Positions 42,620 through 52,318 of a DNA stretch of 64,000 bases are shown here, piece by piece (within the stretch, counting starts at the first letter, position 1; each line of letters begins with the position of its first letter). The notes beneath the pieces are model-generated. The model did no database searches. It saw only the letters and a program-made list of their open reading frames with translations, and was not told where the DNA came from. Both the position numbers and the translations under genes were made by a program. The stretch is from UBA6120 sp035361955 (GTDB taxonomy: Bacteria > Bacillota_I > Bacilli_A > RFN20 > CAG-826), in contig DAOSDC010000002.1 in NCBI GenBank assembly GCA_035361955.1, positions 62,001-126,000 on the forward strand, written 5' to 3'.

Positions 42620-45600
42620 ATGAAATTACCGAAACTACGTTCGTTGAAACTTATGGGGGGAGCATTATTAGTCGCTCTATCTAGTTTATCGTTTGGAATA
42701 TCGCTTTCAACCAAGAACCAACATCTTTATGAGGCGTATGCCTATTATTCACCATCGACAACATACACCAACGGTGATGGTGCCAGCTACTATGACAATA
42801 TAAACTCAAGCGCAACGGGAACAACGCTTCTTAGTTCGCTTAGAACGCTCAATTCTACTAAAAGACAAAAAACGATTGGTTATAGCACGATGGGAACTTC
42901 GGCTTCGACCAGTCCCTATGTTTATACCGATTATAATCCGAGCGGACAAACATATACTGATAGCAACGGACAAGTCTACGGAACGCAATTAGTAAGCTTC
43001 TACACCAAGACGCCGATGACCAGTTACAACAAAGAACACGTTTGGCCCGACTCTCGCGGTGGCGGTTATGTCGATAACGACATTCACATGCCAAGACCAA
43101 CCATCAGTGCGGAAAATAGCAGCCGGGGCAATTCGTTTTATGTTGAAGGACTCGCAACATCCAACAATACGGGTTGGGATCCTTATACTGCCGGATATAG
43201 CGAGATATCACGTGGCGAATCAGCGCGTATCGTCTTTTATAGTGTCGTCGCTAGTAGCAGTTTGGGTTTATCGGATCAGACCAATATCTTAAGTGGCGCA
43301 CCCGGCTATACGACAACGATGGGCAAACTATCAGATATGCTCAAATGGAATCTCCAATATAACATCACCCAATATGAAACCAATCGTAACGAAGGTGCTC
43401 AATACCTTCAAGGCAATCGCAACCCATTTATCGATCGTCCTGAATATGCATGTCAGATTTGGGGCGATACTAACGACGCAACAAGGCAAGTATGTGGTGC
43501 TAACCAAGCGCCCAATACGATTACGGTAACCCCCGCTAGTTCATCAATTGCTGTCGGAGGCACCGTGACGTTAACCGCAAGTGTTGATTCCGGTTCATCG
43601 AGCGTGACATGGGCGACTAGTAATGCAAACGTCGCCACGGTTAATAATGGCGTCGTTAGCGGCCTGGCCACAGGCACGGTGACGATCACAGCCACGTCTA
43701 CGCTTGATGGTTCCGTTAAGGGAACGGCAAGTGTGACTGTCAAGTCGCTTACTTCATTAAGCGTCAGTGGCACGCCGATAACGACAACTTATGCTGCAGG
43801 ACAGATGTTTAATCCTGAGGGATTGACTGTTACGGCAACATATAGCGACACTTCAGTTTCAAATGTCACTTCAAGCGTCGGATGGACCCCCTCTCCGTTA
43901 ACCCAAGGTACGACAAGCGTGACGGGGTCATATGGTGGCCTAACCGTTGTCGTCAGCGGATTAACGGTTACCGAACCGAGCGGATATTCATTAGTGACCA
44001 ACACTTCACAATTAACCGCTGGTGATTCGATTATCTTTGCATACAAACCAAACTCAGTAACCGCCGGTTCATATGTTAGCTCGTATTTAACATCAGTTAG
44101 TGATGCCACTTTCTCAATCGACAAAAACACGATTACCAATGCGGGTAGTTCCCTACTTTTCACATTAGGGGGTACGTCAGGATCATGGACATTTGCCAAT
44201 AGCGAAGGTAAATTCCTATCTTCCAGTTCCAAGAATCTCAGTTTTGCTGATAACGCCAGTAGTAACAATGCTAAATGGACGATTTCAATAGCTAGTGAAA
44301 ATGCAACCGTGGCCAATGTCGCCACGCCAACCGAAGAACTGGAGTACAACACGTCAGCTCCCCGATTTAAAACATATGATTCAGGGCTCGCTCCGATTCA
44401 GATTTATTCCCAAGCAGCAGCGCCATCTTCGGTGGCGGTCACTGGTGTATCGCTTGATACATCCACACTCAATCTAATCGTTGGTACAACGTCTAACCTA
44501 ACAGCGGCGATCGCCCCAACTAACGCGACCAATCAAAACGTTACTTGGTCGAGTAGTAATTCAAATATCGCTTCCGTAAGTGGTGGAGTGATTACCGCTA
44601 ACGAGGCGGGTAACGCTACTATTACCGTGACGAGTGTCGATGGAGGCTTTACGGCTACTTGTGAGGTGACGGTAAGTGTGGATACTGTAACTAGTGTCGA
44701 GGTTATGAATAATATGACCTATCATCCGGGAGAAGCGATTGACAAAGATGATTTGATGGTTACGCTTACCTATGCAAGTGGTGCTACGAATACAACGACT
44801 GATTTTTCTTTTTCTGATGACGGTTATCAATTTACCTATGAGGACACAAATAGCGGAGCTTCAAGCAAAACAAAGCAGTTCGCAATTACCTATGATGGTG
44901 ATTCATACAATTTCTCAGTCAATGTTGCTCGGGTAACCTATGTTGCACCTAGTGGTGCTTCTAGCATGTTGTCATCGTCTGATTTTAGTGCGTCTACTGT
45001 GTCAAAAAGCAGTGGTACTCCGAGCAACTCTTCCGTTACGATTGGAGGAATTCCCTTTACAGTCACCACGAATGCCTATATTTTCACCGAAAGTACGGTT
45101 AACTATCTTTCCTTTGGAAAGAATACCGGATCAATTAATAACACCAATGCCTTTACTAGTGATTTAACAAGCGTTACCGTGACGCAAAAAAGTGGGGCGA
45201 GAGCCGATGGCGTGCTGACCATCAGTAAAGATACCAATACTTGGGTGGCTTATTCTGTCAATGAACTAGCAACTGGTGGTTATCGATACTTAAGTTATGG
45301 ATATACGGGCACTGTTTCTGGAAGTGGAGCCGCAACGTATAGCAATATCCAATCCATCAGTTTTACGTTATCCGGACAAGATAATCCCGTTAATGTCGCT
45401 AATTACATCATGTATGAAGATACTGATAATCAATGCCTGACAAAATTAGATCTTACAGTCGAAAAATTAAACACGATGTCTGGTGCGGATAAAGATACAT
45501 TTTGGACATCAAATGAATATATCATTGCAACAGCCAGAGAAAGATTACAGGCATGGGCTTTACACGAAGGCCAAGTATTGAATCTTCATAATGGTTCGTT

Positions 45601-45742
45601 TGAAATGAGTAGATCAATCAACGTCCCGTTATGGGTAGATACCAATACCTCAACAAGCGCTGGTATATTCGCCATATCAATAATGCTTCTAGTGGTGACG
45701 GTTGGTAGTTATCTTTGCTTTATACGCAAGAAACAATACTAA
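42620..45742 (+). CDS. Secreted, membrane-anchored endonuclease I protein with Ig-like repeats
   Basis: A 1040-residue exported protein. A signal peptide (LRSLKLMGGALLVALSSLSFGI) is followed by an endonuclease I domain at about 45-290 with NKEHVWPDSRGG (His140) and DIHMPRP (His156), then NSSRGNSFY. Next come Ig-like domains: a Big_2 repeat near 300-375, a Big_3-like unit 380-455, a beta domain 460-600, Big_2 again 610-690, Big_3-like 695-770, and a Ser/Thr-rich region. The C-terminus has a helix (AGIFAISIMLLVVTVGSYLCFI) and RKKQY, without LPXTG. It probably digests extracellular DNA for nutrients. A terminator follows. The domain edges are estimates. Confidence 0.85.
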   Translation: MKLPKLRSLKLMGGALLVALSSLSFGISLSTKNQHLYEAYAYYSPSTTYTNGDGASYYDNINSSATGTTLLSSLRTLNSTKRQKTIGYSTMGTSASTSPYVYTDYNPSGQTYTDSNGQVYGTQLVSFYTKTPMTSYNKEHVWPDSRGGGYVDNDIHMPRPTISAENSSRGNSFYVEGLATSNNTGWDPYTAGYSEISRGESARIVFYSVVASSSLGLSDQTNILSGAPGYTTTMGKLSDMLKWNLQYNITQYETNRNEGAQYLQGNRNPFIDRPEYACQIWGDTNDATRQVCGANQAPNTITVTPASSSIAVGGTVTLTASVDSGSSSVTWATSNANVATVNNGVVSGLATGTVTITATSTLDGSVKGTASVTVKSLTSLSVSGTPITTTYAAGQMFNPEGLTVTATYSDTSVSNVTSSVGWTPSPLTQGTTSVTGSYGGLTVVVSGLTVTEPSGYSLVTNTSQLTAGDSIIFAYKPNSVTAGSYVSSYLTSVSDATFSIDKNTITNAGSSLLFTLGGTSGSWTFANSEGKFLSSSSKNLSFADNASSNNAKWTISIASENATVANVATPTEELEYNTSAPRFKTYDSGLAPIQIYSQAAAPSSVAVTGVSLDTSTLNLIVGTTSNLTAAIAPTNATNQNVTWSSSNSNIASVSGGVITANEAGNATITVTSVDGGFTATCEVTVSVDTVTSVEVMNNMTYHPGEAIDKDDLMVTLTYASGATNTTTDFSFSDDGYQFTYEDTNSGASSKTKQFAITYDGDSYNFSVNVARVTYVAPSGASSMLSSSDFSASTVSKSSGTPSNSSVTIGGIPFTVTTNAYIFTESTVNYLSFGKNTGSINNTNAFTSDLTSVTVTQKSGARADGVLTISKDTNTWVAYSVNELATGGYRYLSYGYTGTVSGSGAATYSNIQSISFTLSGQDNPVNVANYIMYEDTDNQCLTKLDLTVEKLNTMSGADKDTFWTSNEYIIATARERLQAWALHEGQVLNLHNGSFEMSRSINVPLWVDTNTSTSAGIFAISIMLLVVTVGSYLCFIRKKQY

Positions 45743-45959
45743 CAAAATCTCTCAAGACTACTTGGCCAGTTTGACTGGCCTTTGTTAATTCCATGGTCAA
45801 CTAAATAACGCTATTTAACGGCTTATGCTCAAAAAAGTTATTTAACTATCATCTTTGGTGGTGTTCAAAGAAGCATCAGCCATCAAAGCAGCAATTTGAG
45901 ATTTTCTTGAGAAAAACATCATGTTTGAACAACAATCAATAGAATAACAATATAAAATA
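45743..45959. other. Gap between nuclease and helicase genes
   Basis: About 215 bases containing the terminator at 45764-45786; TATAAA at 45951 is a possible -10-like element, but it is too close to the helicase start to be certain. Nothing else is seen. Confidence 0.4.
45764..45786 (+). terminator. Rho-independent terminator of the endonuclease gene
   Basis: GGCCAGT (45764-45770) pairs with ACTGGCC (45774-45780) around TTG, followed by TTTGTT. Confidence 0.8.
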
Positions 45960-48050
45960 ATGTTTATGAAACCCAAATATAGAGAAACGCCCGGTAGAAC
46001 TTATTATGATGCTTCAATAGATGATTTTGTGACATACCAACAGCCTCAAGATATTATTGATCATTTGACAAAAAGTGCGGAGACTACGAACGAATATGAT
46101 ATGCGCTTTCAGAAAAACGCCTGGTTAAATCAAATCAAAATATTACAGAAGTATCTAAAAGATAAAAAAGGATATGTTATCTTCGAGTTTGTATTGTCTC
46201 GCGTAAATATGAGAATAGACGTCATTCTGTTAATGGATGATGTTGTCTATTCACTAGAATTTAAAAACAATGAGACAGCCTTTTTAGATGAACACATCGA
46301 TCAAGCTAGTGGTTATGGCTATGCCTTAAAGAACTTCTATGAAGTCAATCGAGATAAATATGTCGTTCCGATTCTTATTGCAACCAAAGCTCCTGATCGT
46401 GAATGCTCGGTAGGTGCAGACTTAGGAATTGACAAACTATTTTCCTTGTTCAAAGCCAATACGAATAAGATGGAACAATATATTGATTTAATTAGAAGCA
46501 AATATGGTTCTGAAGTCATTTATAGCGAAGAGGACTTCGATAATTGGGTTAGAGCCCCATTTAAACCTAACCCCACTATTATTCAAAGCGCCAGAGCCAT
46601 CTATATGAACAATGAGGTGGATGAGTTCTTAAAATTTGATGCTGGCGAAGAAAATTTGAAAATCACTGAATTAACCGTTGAATCAATCGTTAAAGAAGCA
46701 AGAGAAAATAAGAAGAAAATTATCTGTTTTGTCTCTGGGGTTCCTGGTGCCGGAAAAACACTTGTCGGATTAGATTTAGCCGGAAAAACTAGAAATGATA
46801 CGAGCGGTGAATACCCAGAAGCCGTATTCTTCAGTGGCAATGGCCCGCTGATTAATGTTCTTACTGAAGCTCTGGGTAGAGACGCCTATAGACACAATCC
46901 TCAAAAATATCCAAGCAAATATCGGGCGGTTAATGATGTAAAATCCTTTATTCAAGATTTGCATGCTTTTAAACAAGACATCATCTCCACCAAAAAGAAA
47001 ACGATTGATGAGAATGTCTTAATATTTGATGAAGCCCAAAGAGTATGGGATGAAATACAGCTTGAGAAATGGCTTGTTAAAAAAGGCGCTGACAAATCAT
47101 ATTTTGGTTTATCTGAGGCAGATCTACTATTAAGTACATTAAACGGAAAAGATTGGGGAGTCATTGTTGCCCTTGTGGGTTTAGGACAAGATATTCACAC
47201 AGGTGAAGACGGACTTGGTGTATGGTTTAAGTCCTTATTAGAAAAGCATAAAGAATGGGAGATTCGATTATCCAAAGAAATCTTTAATCAAAGTGCGGAT
47301 AATTTATCCGAATATGCCGATTCGTTGCTGAATTGCCCAAGAGTAAAAGAAAATTCTGGTTTATATTTAAGAACATGTATCAGAACCCCGAGGGCGAAGA
47401 ATCTTTCTGAATTTACAGAAGCTTTATTACATAATGATCCACTGAAAGCCAGAAAGGCTTTGGCGAAATTTGATAACTACCCCATTTGTATCACACGAGA
47501 TCTAAGACGGGCCGAGCAATTTGTTTCTAGTAACTCATCTAGAAAAGAGAGATACGGGAAACTTTGCAGTAGCAATAGCAAATTATTAGGTAGATATAGC
47601 CACCGCTTCGATAATATTGATAATTGGCATTTTGCCAATTGGATGCTCGATGAAGCTGGAAGAGATTCTTCTAATTCTTTAATCTTTGCGGCTTCAGAGT
47701 TTAATATTCAAGGTTTAGAAATTGATTGGTCCTTAATCGGATGGGATATGGATATGTATTATTCAAACGGAGCATGGCATCAACAAAAAATGCTCACTTC
47801 CAAAAGATTTATCGAAAGTAGCAATGTCCAAAAGAAACATATTTTGAATGCTTATCGCGTTCTTTTAACTAGAGCAAGAAAGGGATTAATCATTTATATT
47901 CCTAAAGCCAATGATTATCCAGACAGCTATGGTGTGAATAAATACTTTGATTCCACATATGAATATTTGAAATCTTGTGGCATTAAAGACATCGATGAAC
48001 CAAATGTCACACACACCAAAATAGTTGATGCTGTGAGGTTGCCTTTTTAG
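45960..48050 (+). CDS. Nuclease-helicase protein (DUF2075 / AAA domain)
   Basis: A 696-residue fusion. Residues 1-200 resemble a PD-(D/E)xK nuclease, with IDVIL (Asp87) then YSLEFK (Glu100, Lys102). The second part is a SF1-like ATPase of the DUF2075 group: Walker A GVPGAGKT at 260-267, FDEAQRVWDE (Walker B) near 355, and helicase blocks near the end including LTRARKGLIIYIP. No strong ribosome site precedes either ATG 45960 or 45966; the first is annotated. Single-gene nuclease-helicases of this type occur in phage-defence or DNA-repair contexts, which is inference here. Confidence 0.82.
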   Translation: MFMKPKYRETPGRTYYDASIDDFVTYQQPQDIIDHLTKSAETTNEYDMRFQKNAWLNQIKILQKYLKDKKGYVIFEFVLSRVNMRIDVILLMDDVVYSLEFKNNETAFLDEHIDQASGYGYALKNFYEVNRDKYVVPILIATKAPDRECSVGADLGIDKLFSLFKANTNKMEQYIDLIRSKYGSEVIYSEEDFDNWVRAPFKPNPTIIQSARAIYMNNEVDEFLKFDAGEENLKITELTVESIVKEARENKKKIICFVSGVPGAGKTLVGLDLAGKTRNDTSGEYPEAVFFSGNGPLINVLTEALGRDAYRHNPQKYPSKYRAVNDVKSFIQDLHAFKQDIISTKKKTIDENVLIFDEAQRVWDEIQLEKWLVKKGADKSYFGLSEADLLLSTLNGKDWGVIVALVGLGQDIHTGEDGLGVWFKSLLEKHKEWEIRLSKEIFNQSADNLSEYADSLLNCPRVKENSGLYLRTCIRTPRAKNLSEFTEALLHNDPLKARKALAKFDNYPICITRDLRRAEQFVSSNSSRKERYGKLCSSNSKLLGRYSHRFDNIDNWHFANWMLDEAGRDSSNSLIFAASEFNIQGLEIDWSLIGWDMDMYYSNGAWHQQKMLTSKRFIESSNVQKKHILNAYRVLLTRARKGLIIYIPKANDYPDSYGVNKYFDSTYEYLKSCGIKDIDEPNVTHTKIVDAVRLPF

Positions 48051-48123
48051 CAGCAAAAATGAAAGTGTATGCCGTTATATGATGTAATAGGTTGGAATCG
48101 ATAACAACCAATGAAAGTGATCA

Positions 48124-49542
48124 ATGATGAATAATATTAGTTTGTTTCTCGACGATCGACATTTAAACGTTAGAGAAAACGTCAAGCGCGTAACGCATCA
48201 AGCAAAACAAATTCAGCCAGAACTCTATGTTGACCCAGCGACTGAGTTAGTAAATTTGTCTTGGGGTTATCCATTTGTGTTTTTCCATCTAATTATGAAC
48301 AAGACAATCATGCTGTATCAGGGCTGGAGTATTAACAGAACCGTGATTTCCAACGCTTTGGCATTAGCAGCGTATAGCGAAGACGGATTACATTTTAAAC
48401 CGCTTGACATGCATCAGTATGCCATTAGTGGCAAACGCTTGCTTTCTAATCAAGTTTTGCCCTATCAAATTGAGGAATACACATTTTCAGAAGGGCAGTT
48501 TTTCTATTTGGCCGACCTGCCGGGAGAACGTAGATATTTAGCGCTTTGTATATATCGAGGGGACAAGTTTGACTTTAAAGCTTACGTGTTTACTTCGATT
48601 GACGGCTTAAGTTATCAAATTGATCCCGACATTTATTGGCACCAAGGGAGTGATGCGCCCGATTATCCGATTTCGGTGGTACAAGATTACCATGGCGGAT
48701 ACTTAATTTATCGAAGACCACGTCACGCCGATAGGAGAATAGCAGCATCGCGAACGAGCGATTTTCGATGTTTCACACCACCAGAATTGATTCTTCAAAG
48801 TGATGCGCTTGATGCCTCATTGACGGATTTTTATGGTCTTTCAGCATTTAGGTACGCAGACTATATGATGGGTTTGTTAATGACATATGAAACACCCAAC
48901 TATTTAGTAAAGGATGGCAAACGGGTTTCTGGCCTGCCCGGCCATAAATTTGATGGAGGCCCCGTAATACCGCAACTGGTTTATTCTACAGATGGAAGTC
49001 ATTTTCTACGCGGTGAAAGAAAATCGATCATTGAAAACTTTAATTTTCCATGCATCTACCCAACCTGTATCCATATTAACGATAGTTCAATTAGAACATA
49101 TGCTTCTGTTACTAGCGAAGAACACGGGCGCGTTACCCCGGGTAAAGGCGGAATCGCGATATATGAATGGAGAAAAGACGGATTTGTCAGTCTTCGTTTT
49201 TCTAAAGAAGGCGGCCTTATTATTACACGGCAATTCGTCTATCACGGTGGACCGCTTCACTTTAACATTAACGCTTTGCAAGGAGAGGTCAAAATCCAAA
49301 TAGGAAACGATGACAACCAACTGATTAATGGTTTCTCATTTGATGAATGCCGCGCTTTTTCCGGGGATGAAACGGATCATCAATTCAAGTTTGATAATCG
49401 ACAAATTACTGAGTTAGAAGGACAGATTCTAGTTATAAGTGTCATGGCATCAAGCGCTGATCTGTTTTCGATAACCGGTGAAATCGAGTGGATTACACCA
49501 TATCAGGCTTTGGTCATTAGGCAACAGAAAAATCTTCCATAA
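48124..49542 (+). CDS. Five-bladed-propeller protein, probable glycoside hydrolase relative
   Basis: A 472-residue cytoplasmic protein. Repeated YSxDGxxF-type blade elements (AYSEDGLHFKPLDMH; TSIDGLSYQID; YSTDGSHFLRG) and DGGPVIPQLVYS indicate a beta-propeller like those of GH32, GH43 and GH117. The C-terminal half looks like a beta-sandwich (GEVKIQIGNDDNQLINGFSFDECRAFSGDET). No GDxxP or RDP/ECP motif of GH32 is visible, so the catalytic mechanism cannot be assigned. It is the first gene of the sugar locus; its 3' end faces the minus-strand GH32 gene. Confidence 0.6.
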   Translation: MMNNISLFLDDRHLNVRENVKRVTHQAKQIQPELYVDPATELVNLSWGYPFVFFHLIMNKTIMLYQGWSINRTVISNALALAAYSEDGLHFKPLDMHQYAISGKRLLSNQVLPYQIEEYTFSEGQFFYLADLPGERRYLALCIYRGDKFDFKAYVFTSIDGLSYQIDPDIYWHQGSDAPDYPISVVQDYHGGYLIYRRPRHADRRIAASRTSDFRCFTPPELILQSDALDASLTDFYGLSAFRYADYMMGLLMTYETPNYLVKDGKRVSGLPGHKFDGGPVIPQLVYSTDGSHFLRGERKSIIENFNFPCIYPTCIHINDSSIRTYASVTSEEHGRVTPGKGGIAIYEWRKDGFVSLRFSKEGGLIITRQFVYHGGPLHFNINALQGEVKIQIGNDDNQLINGFSFDECRAFSGDETDHQFKFDNRQITELEGQILVISVMASSADLFSITGEIEWITPYQALVIRQQKNLP

Positions 49543-49552
49543 ACATGCGCTT

Positions 49553-50779
49553 TCACAAAAAGCAATAGACTGACACTTGCATTTCTTTATTGGTGAAAAT
49601 TGATAAATTTTCGATGTCGATTGCCGAGCAATAAGTAAACGCACCTTTTTCCGCCCAATACAGCTCCACTAAATCGGCATCAATGATGATATCGATCTTG
49701 TTTGTCGAAGCATCGAATGTGACATTAGCATCTAGTGTTTTAACGATCGATTGATTGATAAAAGTCAAAACATCCTTGTCAAGTTCAAATCTAAAACACG
49801 AAAAATCAATCGTGACGCAGTCATCGTTTGAGAAAACAATCTCGATTCTATAGGCAAAATCACGACATATTTGAATATCATTAATTCGTCGATTAGATTT
49901 CGAGATCAGGCGATTCGAAGCCTCATACATTTCAATAGCCATGCGCAAACCCAAGCGTCCAGAAGGCAAAAAAACAATTTCTCGCGGCAAAGTAAAAGAG
50001 CCCCCAATAAAACCACCGAACCACAAGAGACGATCGGATGTGCGACAAGTTTTTGCGGCTCGAAGACCTTGATCAAGTATGAAATCATCTTGTGAAAGAT
50101 AGGGGCCCCATTGCTGATTGGAAATGGCGTATCGATGACACCCATGAATATAGTGACGACCTTCGCGGAAAATATAGTCTGGACATTCGTCAGCGAAATT
50201 GCCAGTGATTGCAGGCAATGGTTCCCAATCAATTAGATTTTTTGAACGATAGTGGCCTTGGACCCAATTTTCATCCCAACTAGTTTCATCGTTTTCTTTT
50301 TGTTTTGAATTAGCTAAAAGAAGCATGTGATAGTACTGATCGCTTTCTTCATAAAATATGCAAGGATCACGAAAATCGCGATATCGAGCATCCGAATAGA
50401 GGCGACCATCGGGCAGCAAACTCCAATCATTTTTTCTCCATGTGATCAAATCGCTGGAGACGGCATGACCGAGCTTCTCGCGACCAGTTGTATTATCGGG
50501 ATTCCATCGCGTAAAAAAACAGTGGAATACCCCGTCCGGAGCTTGAATATAACACCCGGTGAAAGCACAATTGTCTTCGTGCCTAATACTAGGATTCAAA
50601 GTTGTCCAGTGTAGCAAGTCGGTTGAAATTGCGTGTTCGTGATTAATGTCTTCGTGGCCGCTGCCATTAAGTAAATAGAAAACGTGATAGACGCCATTAT
50701 AATAAAAAGGCATCACATCGCCAACCTTGCGACCGTCAGGATGCTGGTGATGAATATTATATTTACTAGCGCTCCGCAT
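49553..50779 (-). CDS. GH32-like beta-fructofuranosidase (cytoplasmic)
   Basis: A 408-residue retaining glycosidase of clan GH-J. The nucleophile region is GDVMPFYYNGVYHVFYL (Asp21), the stabiliser RDFRDPCIFY near residue 133, and the acid/base ADECPDYIF near 197, which is the order expected in GH32. The second half is a beta-sandwich. There is no signal peptide. ACGGGAGG precedes the ATG. It is transcribed away from the next GH32 gene across a shared control region. Likely substrates are sucrose, inulin or levan oligosaccharides, but only the family is certain. Confidence 0.85.
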   Translation of the reverse strand: MRSASKYNIHHQHPDGRKVGDVMPFYYNGVYHVFYLLNGSGHEDINHEHAISTDLLHWTTLNPSIRHEDNCAFTGCYIQAPDGVFHCFFTRWNPDNTTGREKLGHAVSSDLITWRKNDWSLLPDGRLYSDARYRDFRDPCIFYEESDQYYHMLLLANSKQKENDETSWDENWVQGHYRSKNLIDWEPLPAITGNFADECPDYIFREGRHYIHGCHRYAISNQQWGPYLSQDDFILDQGLRAAKTCRTSDRLLWFGGFIGGSFTLPREIVFLPSGRLGLRMAIEMYEASNRLISKSNRRINDIQICRDFAYRIEIVFSNDDCVTIDFSCFRFELDKDVLTFINQSIVKTLDANVTFDASTNKIDIIIDADLVELYWAEKGAFTYCSAIDIENLSIFTNKEMQVSVYCFL

Positions 50780-50855
50780 AATGATGGCCTCCCGTAAAAA
50801 ATTAACCAGTGTTGACTAGTGTGATATTGCGGTCTTCAAGGCTGTCAGCCAATAG

Positions 50856-50884
50856 TTGACAACATAGCACACAACACTTAAAAT
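50856..50884 (+). promoter_or_regulatory. Promoter of the main sugar operon
   Basis: TTGACA (50856-50861) and TAAAAT (50879-50884) are separated by 17 bases, 36 bases before ATG 50920. It is close to the sigma-70 consensus. A minus-strand promoter for the divergent GH32 gene may overlap, but is not clear. Confidence 0.7.
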
Positions 50885-50890
50885 TATAAT

Positions 50891-50906
50891 ATGAAATCGT
50901 TTACAT
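50891..50906 (+). promoter_or_regulatory. cre/LacI-type operator
   Basis: ATGAAATCGTTTACAT fits the CcpA cre pattern WTGNNARCGNWWWCAW with one mismatch. It lies between the -10 box and the ATG, where bound repressor would block transcription. Confidence 0.6.
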
Positions 50907-50919
50907 TTTGGAGATTTTC

Positions 50920-52317
50920 ATGAAAAACCGAATCTTTTATAAGGCTGCAACTGGAGCCACAGCAGACATAATTCCTTTCTTTGAGAACGGGGCTTTCCGC
51001 TTATTTTATCTTCATGACTATCGAGACGCGGCCAATCATGGCGAAGGAACGCCATGGTATCAACTTGAAACGACAAATTTCGTTGATTATAAAACACTTG
51101 GAGAAGCAATCCCGCGTGGGACGATTGATGAGCAAGATTTGTATGTTTTCACTGGTTGTGTCATTAAAGCCACTGGAAAATATCACATTTTCTATACTGG
51201 CCACAATCCACACATGCGGCCAAAAAATAAGCCCGAACAAGCCGTTATGCATGCCGTTAGCGACAACCTGATTAATTGGAAAAAAGTACCTGAAGATACG
51301 TTTTTTGCTCCCGAATCGCAATATGAAATGAATGATTGGCGGGATCCATTCGTTTTCTTTAACGATGAAAAACGGGAGTATTGGATGTTATTGGCCGCTC
51401 GCAAAAAGAATGGCGGTAGTGTTCGAAGAGGATGTACTGCTGTTTGCACATCGACCGATTTGAAAACGTGGACGGTAACTAAACCTCTGTGGGATCCACA
51501 TTACCACTACACCCACGAATGCCCTGATCTTTTTAAAATCGGGAAATGGTGGTATTTAATTTATTCTGAATTTTCCGATAAACGAATGACGCGATATCGC
51601 ATGGCAAAGCACCTTTCCGGTCCTTGGTATGCTCCCAAAGACGACCAATTTGATGGAAGATCTTATTATGCTGCGAAATCGGCAACTGATGGAAATATCC
51701 GGGTCTTATTTGGATGGGTTCCCACAAAATCCAATCACAATGACGCTGGATCTTGGCAGTGGGGAGGCAATCTTGTCGCTCATGAAATATTCCAAAGAAA
51801 AAATGGCGAGCTTGGCGAGCGACCGCTTGAGACAATCAAGAAACATCTTTCAAAGAAAATGCTATATTTCTCAGATAACATCGATGTAGATGCGACTGGC
51901 ATATGTAAATTTATGCCGATTGATATTACTCTACCAGAAACGTACATGATTTCTTTTGATATAAATATGAGCAATCACACTAATCGAACCGGCATTTCGT
52001 TACGCCGTAATCACTCCAAAGACGAGGGCTATGTCTATATACTTGACGCTTCAAGACAACGATTCGCATTTGATCGTTTCCCTAATAGTCCGTGGCATCT
52101 TGAAAATTTCCAAGGAGTCTCGCGTCACCTTAAGGTTGTCCCCCGACGAAAATATCATATCGATATCATCGTAGAAGGCGATGTTTGTGTGGCCTATGTC
52201 GATAATAACATCGCATTGAGTTCGCGCATGTATCAAAACGAAGGACAACCACCAGCATTGTTTTCAATTGATGGAAAAACGACTTTTTCCAACATTAAAA
52301 TAACTACGAGTGATTAA
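50920..52317 (+). CDS. GH32-like glycoside hydrolase (cytoplasmic)
   Basis: A 465-residue clan GH-J enzyme. Motifs in order are ATADIIPFFENGAFRLFYL (Asp16), NDWRDPFVFF near residue 140 and THECPDLFKIG near 195, then a C-terminal beta-sandwich (YHIDIIVEGDVCVAYVDNNIALSSRMY). The start is ATG 50920, with GGAG 8 bases upstream; the reading from 50908 is less likely. There is no signal peptide. It is the first gene of the main sugar operon and overlaps nothing; the next gene begins 2 bases after its stop. Confidence 0.83.
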   Translation: MKNRIFYKAATGATADIIPFFENGAFRLFYLHDYRDAANHGEGTPWYQLETTNFVDYKTLGEAIPRGTIDEQDLYVFTGCVIKATGKYHIFYTGHNPHMRPKNKPEQAVMHAVSDNLINWKKVPEDTFFAPESQYEMNDWRDPFVFFNDEKREYWMLLAARKKNGGSVRRGCTAVCTSTDLKTWTVTKPLWDPHYHYTHECPDLFKIGKWWYLIYSEFSDKRMTRYRMAKHLSGPWYAPKDDQFDGRSYYAAKSATDGNIRVLFGWVPTKSNHNDAGSWQWGGNLVAHEIFQRKNGELGERPLETIKKHLSKKMLYFSDNIDVDATGICKFMPIDITLPETYMISFDINMSNHTNRTGISLRRNHSKDEGYVYILDASRQRFAFDRFPNSPWHLENFQGVSRHLKVVPRRKYHIDIIVEGDVCVAYVDNNIALSSRMYQNEGQPPALFSIDGKTTFSNIKITTSD

Positions 52318-52318
52318 T

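Noticed and set aside
43453..44352. Long minus-strand frames of 106 and 187 codons opposite the endonuclease gene.
   Set aside because: They arise from the Thr/Ser/Val-rich repeats of the real gene and lack ribosome sites.
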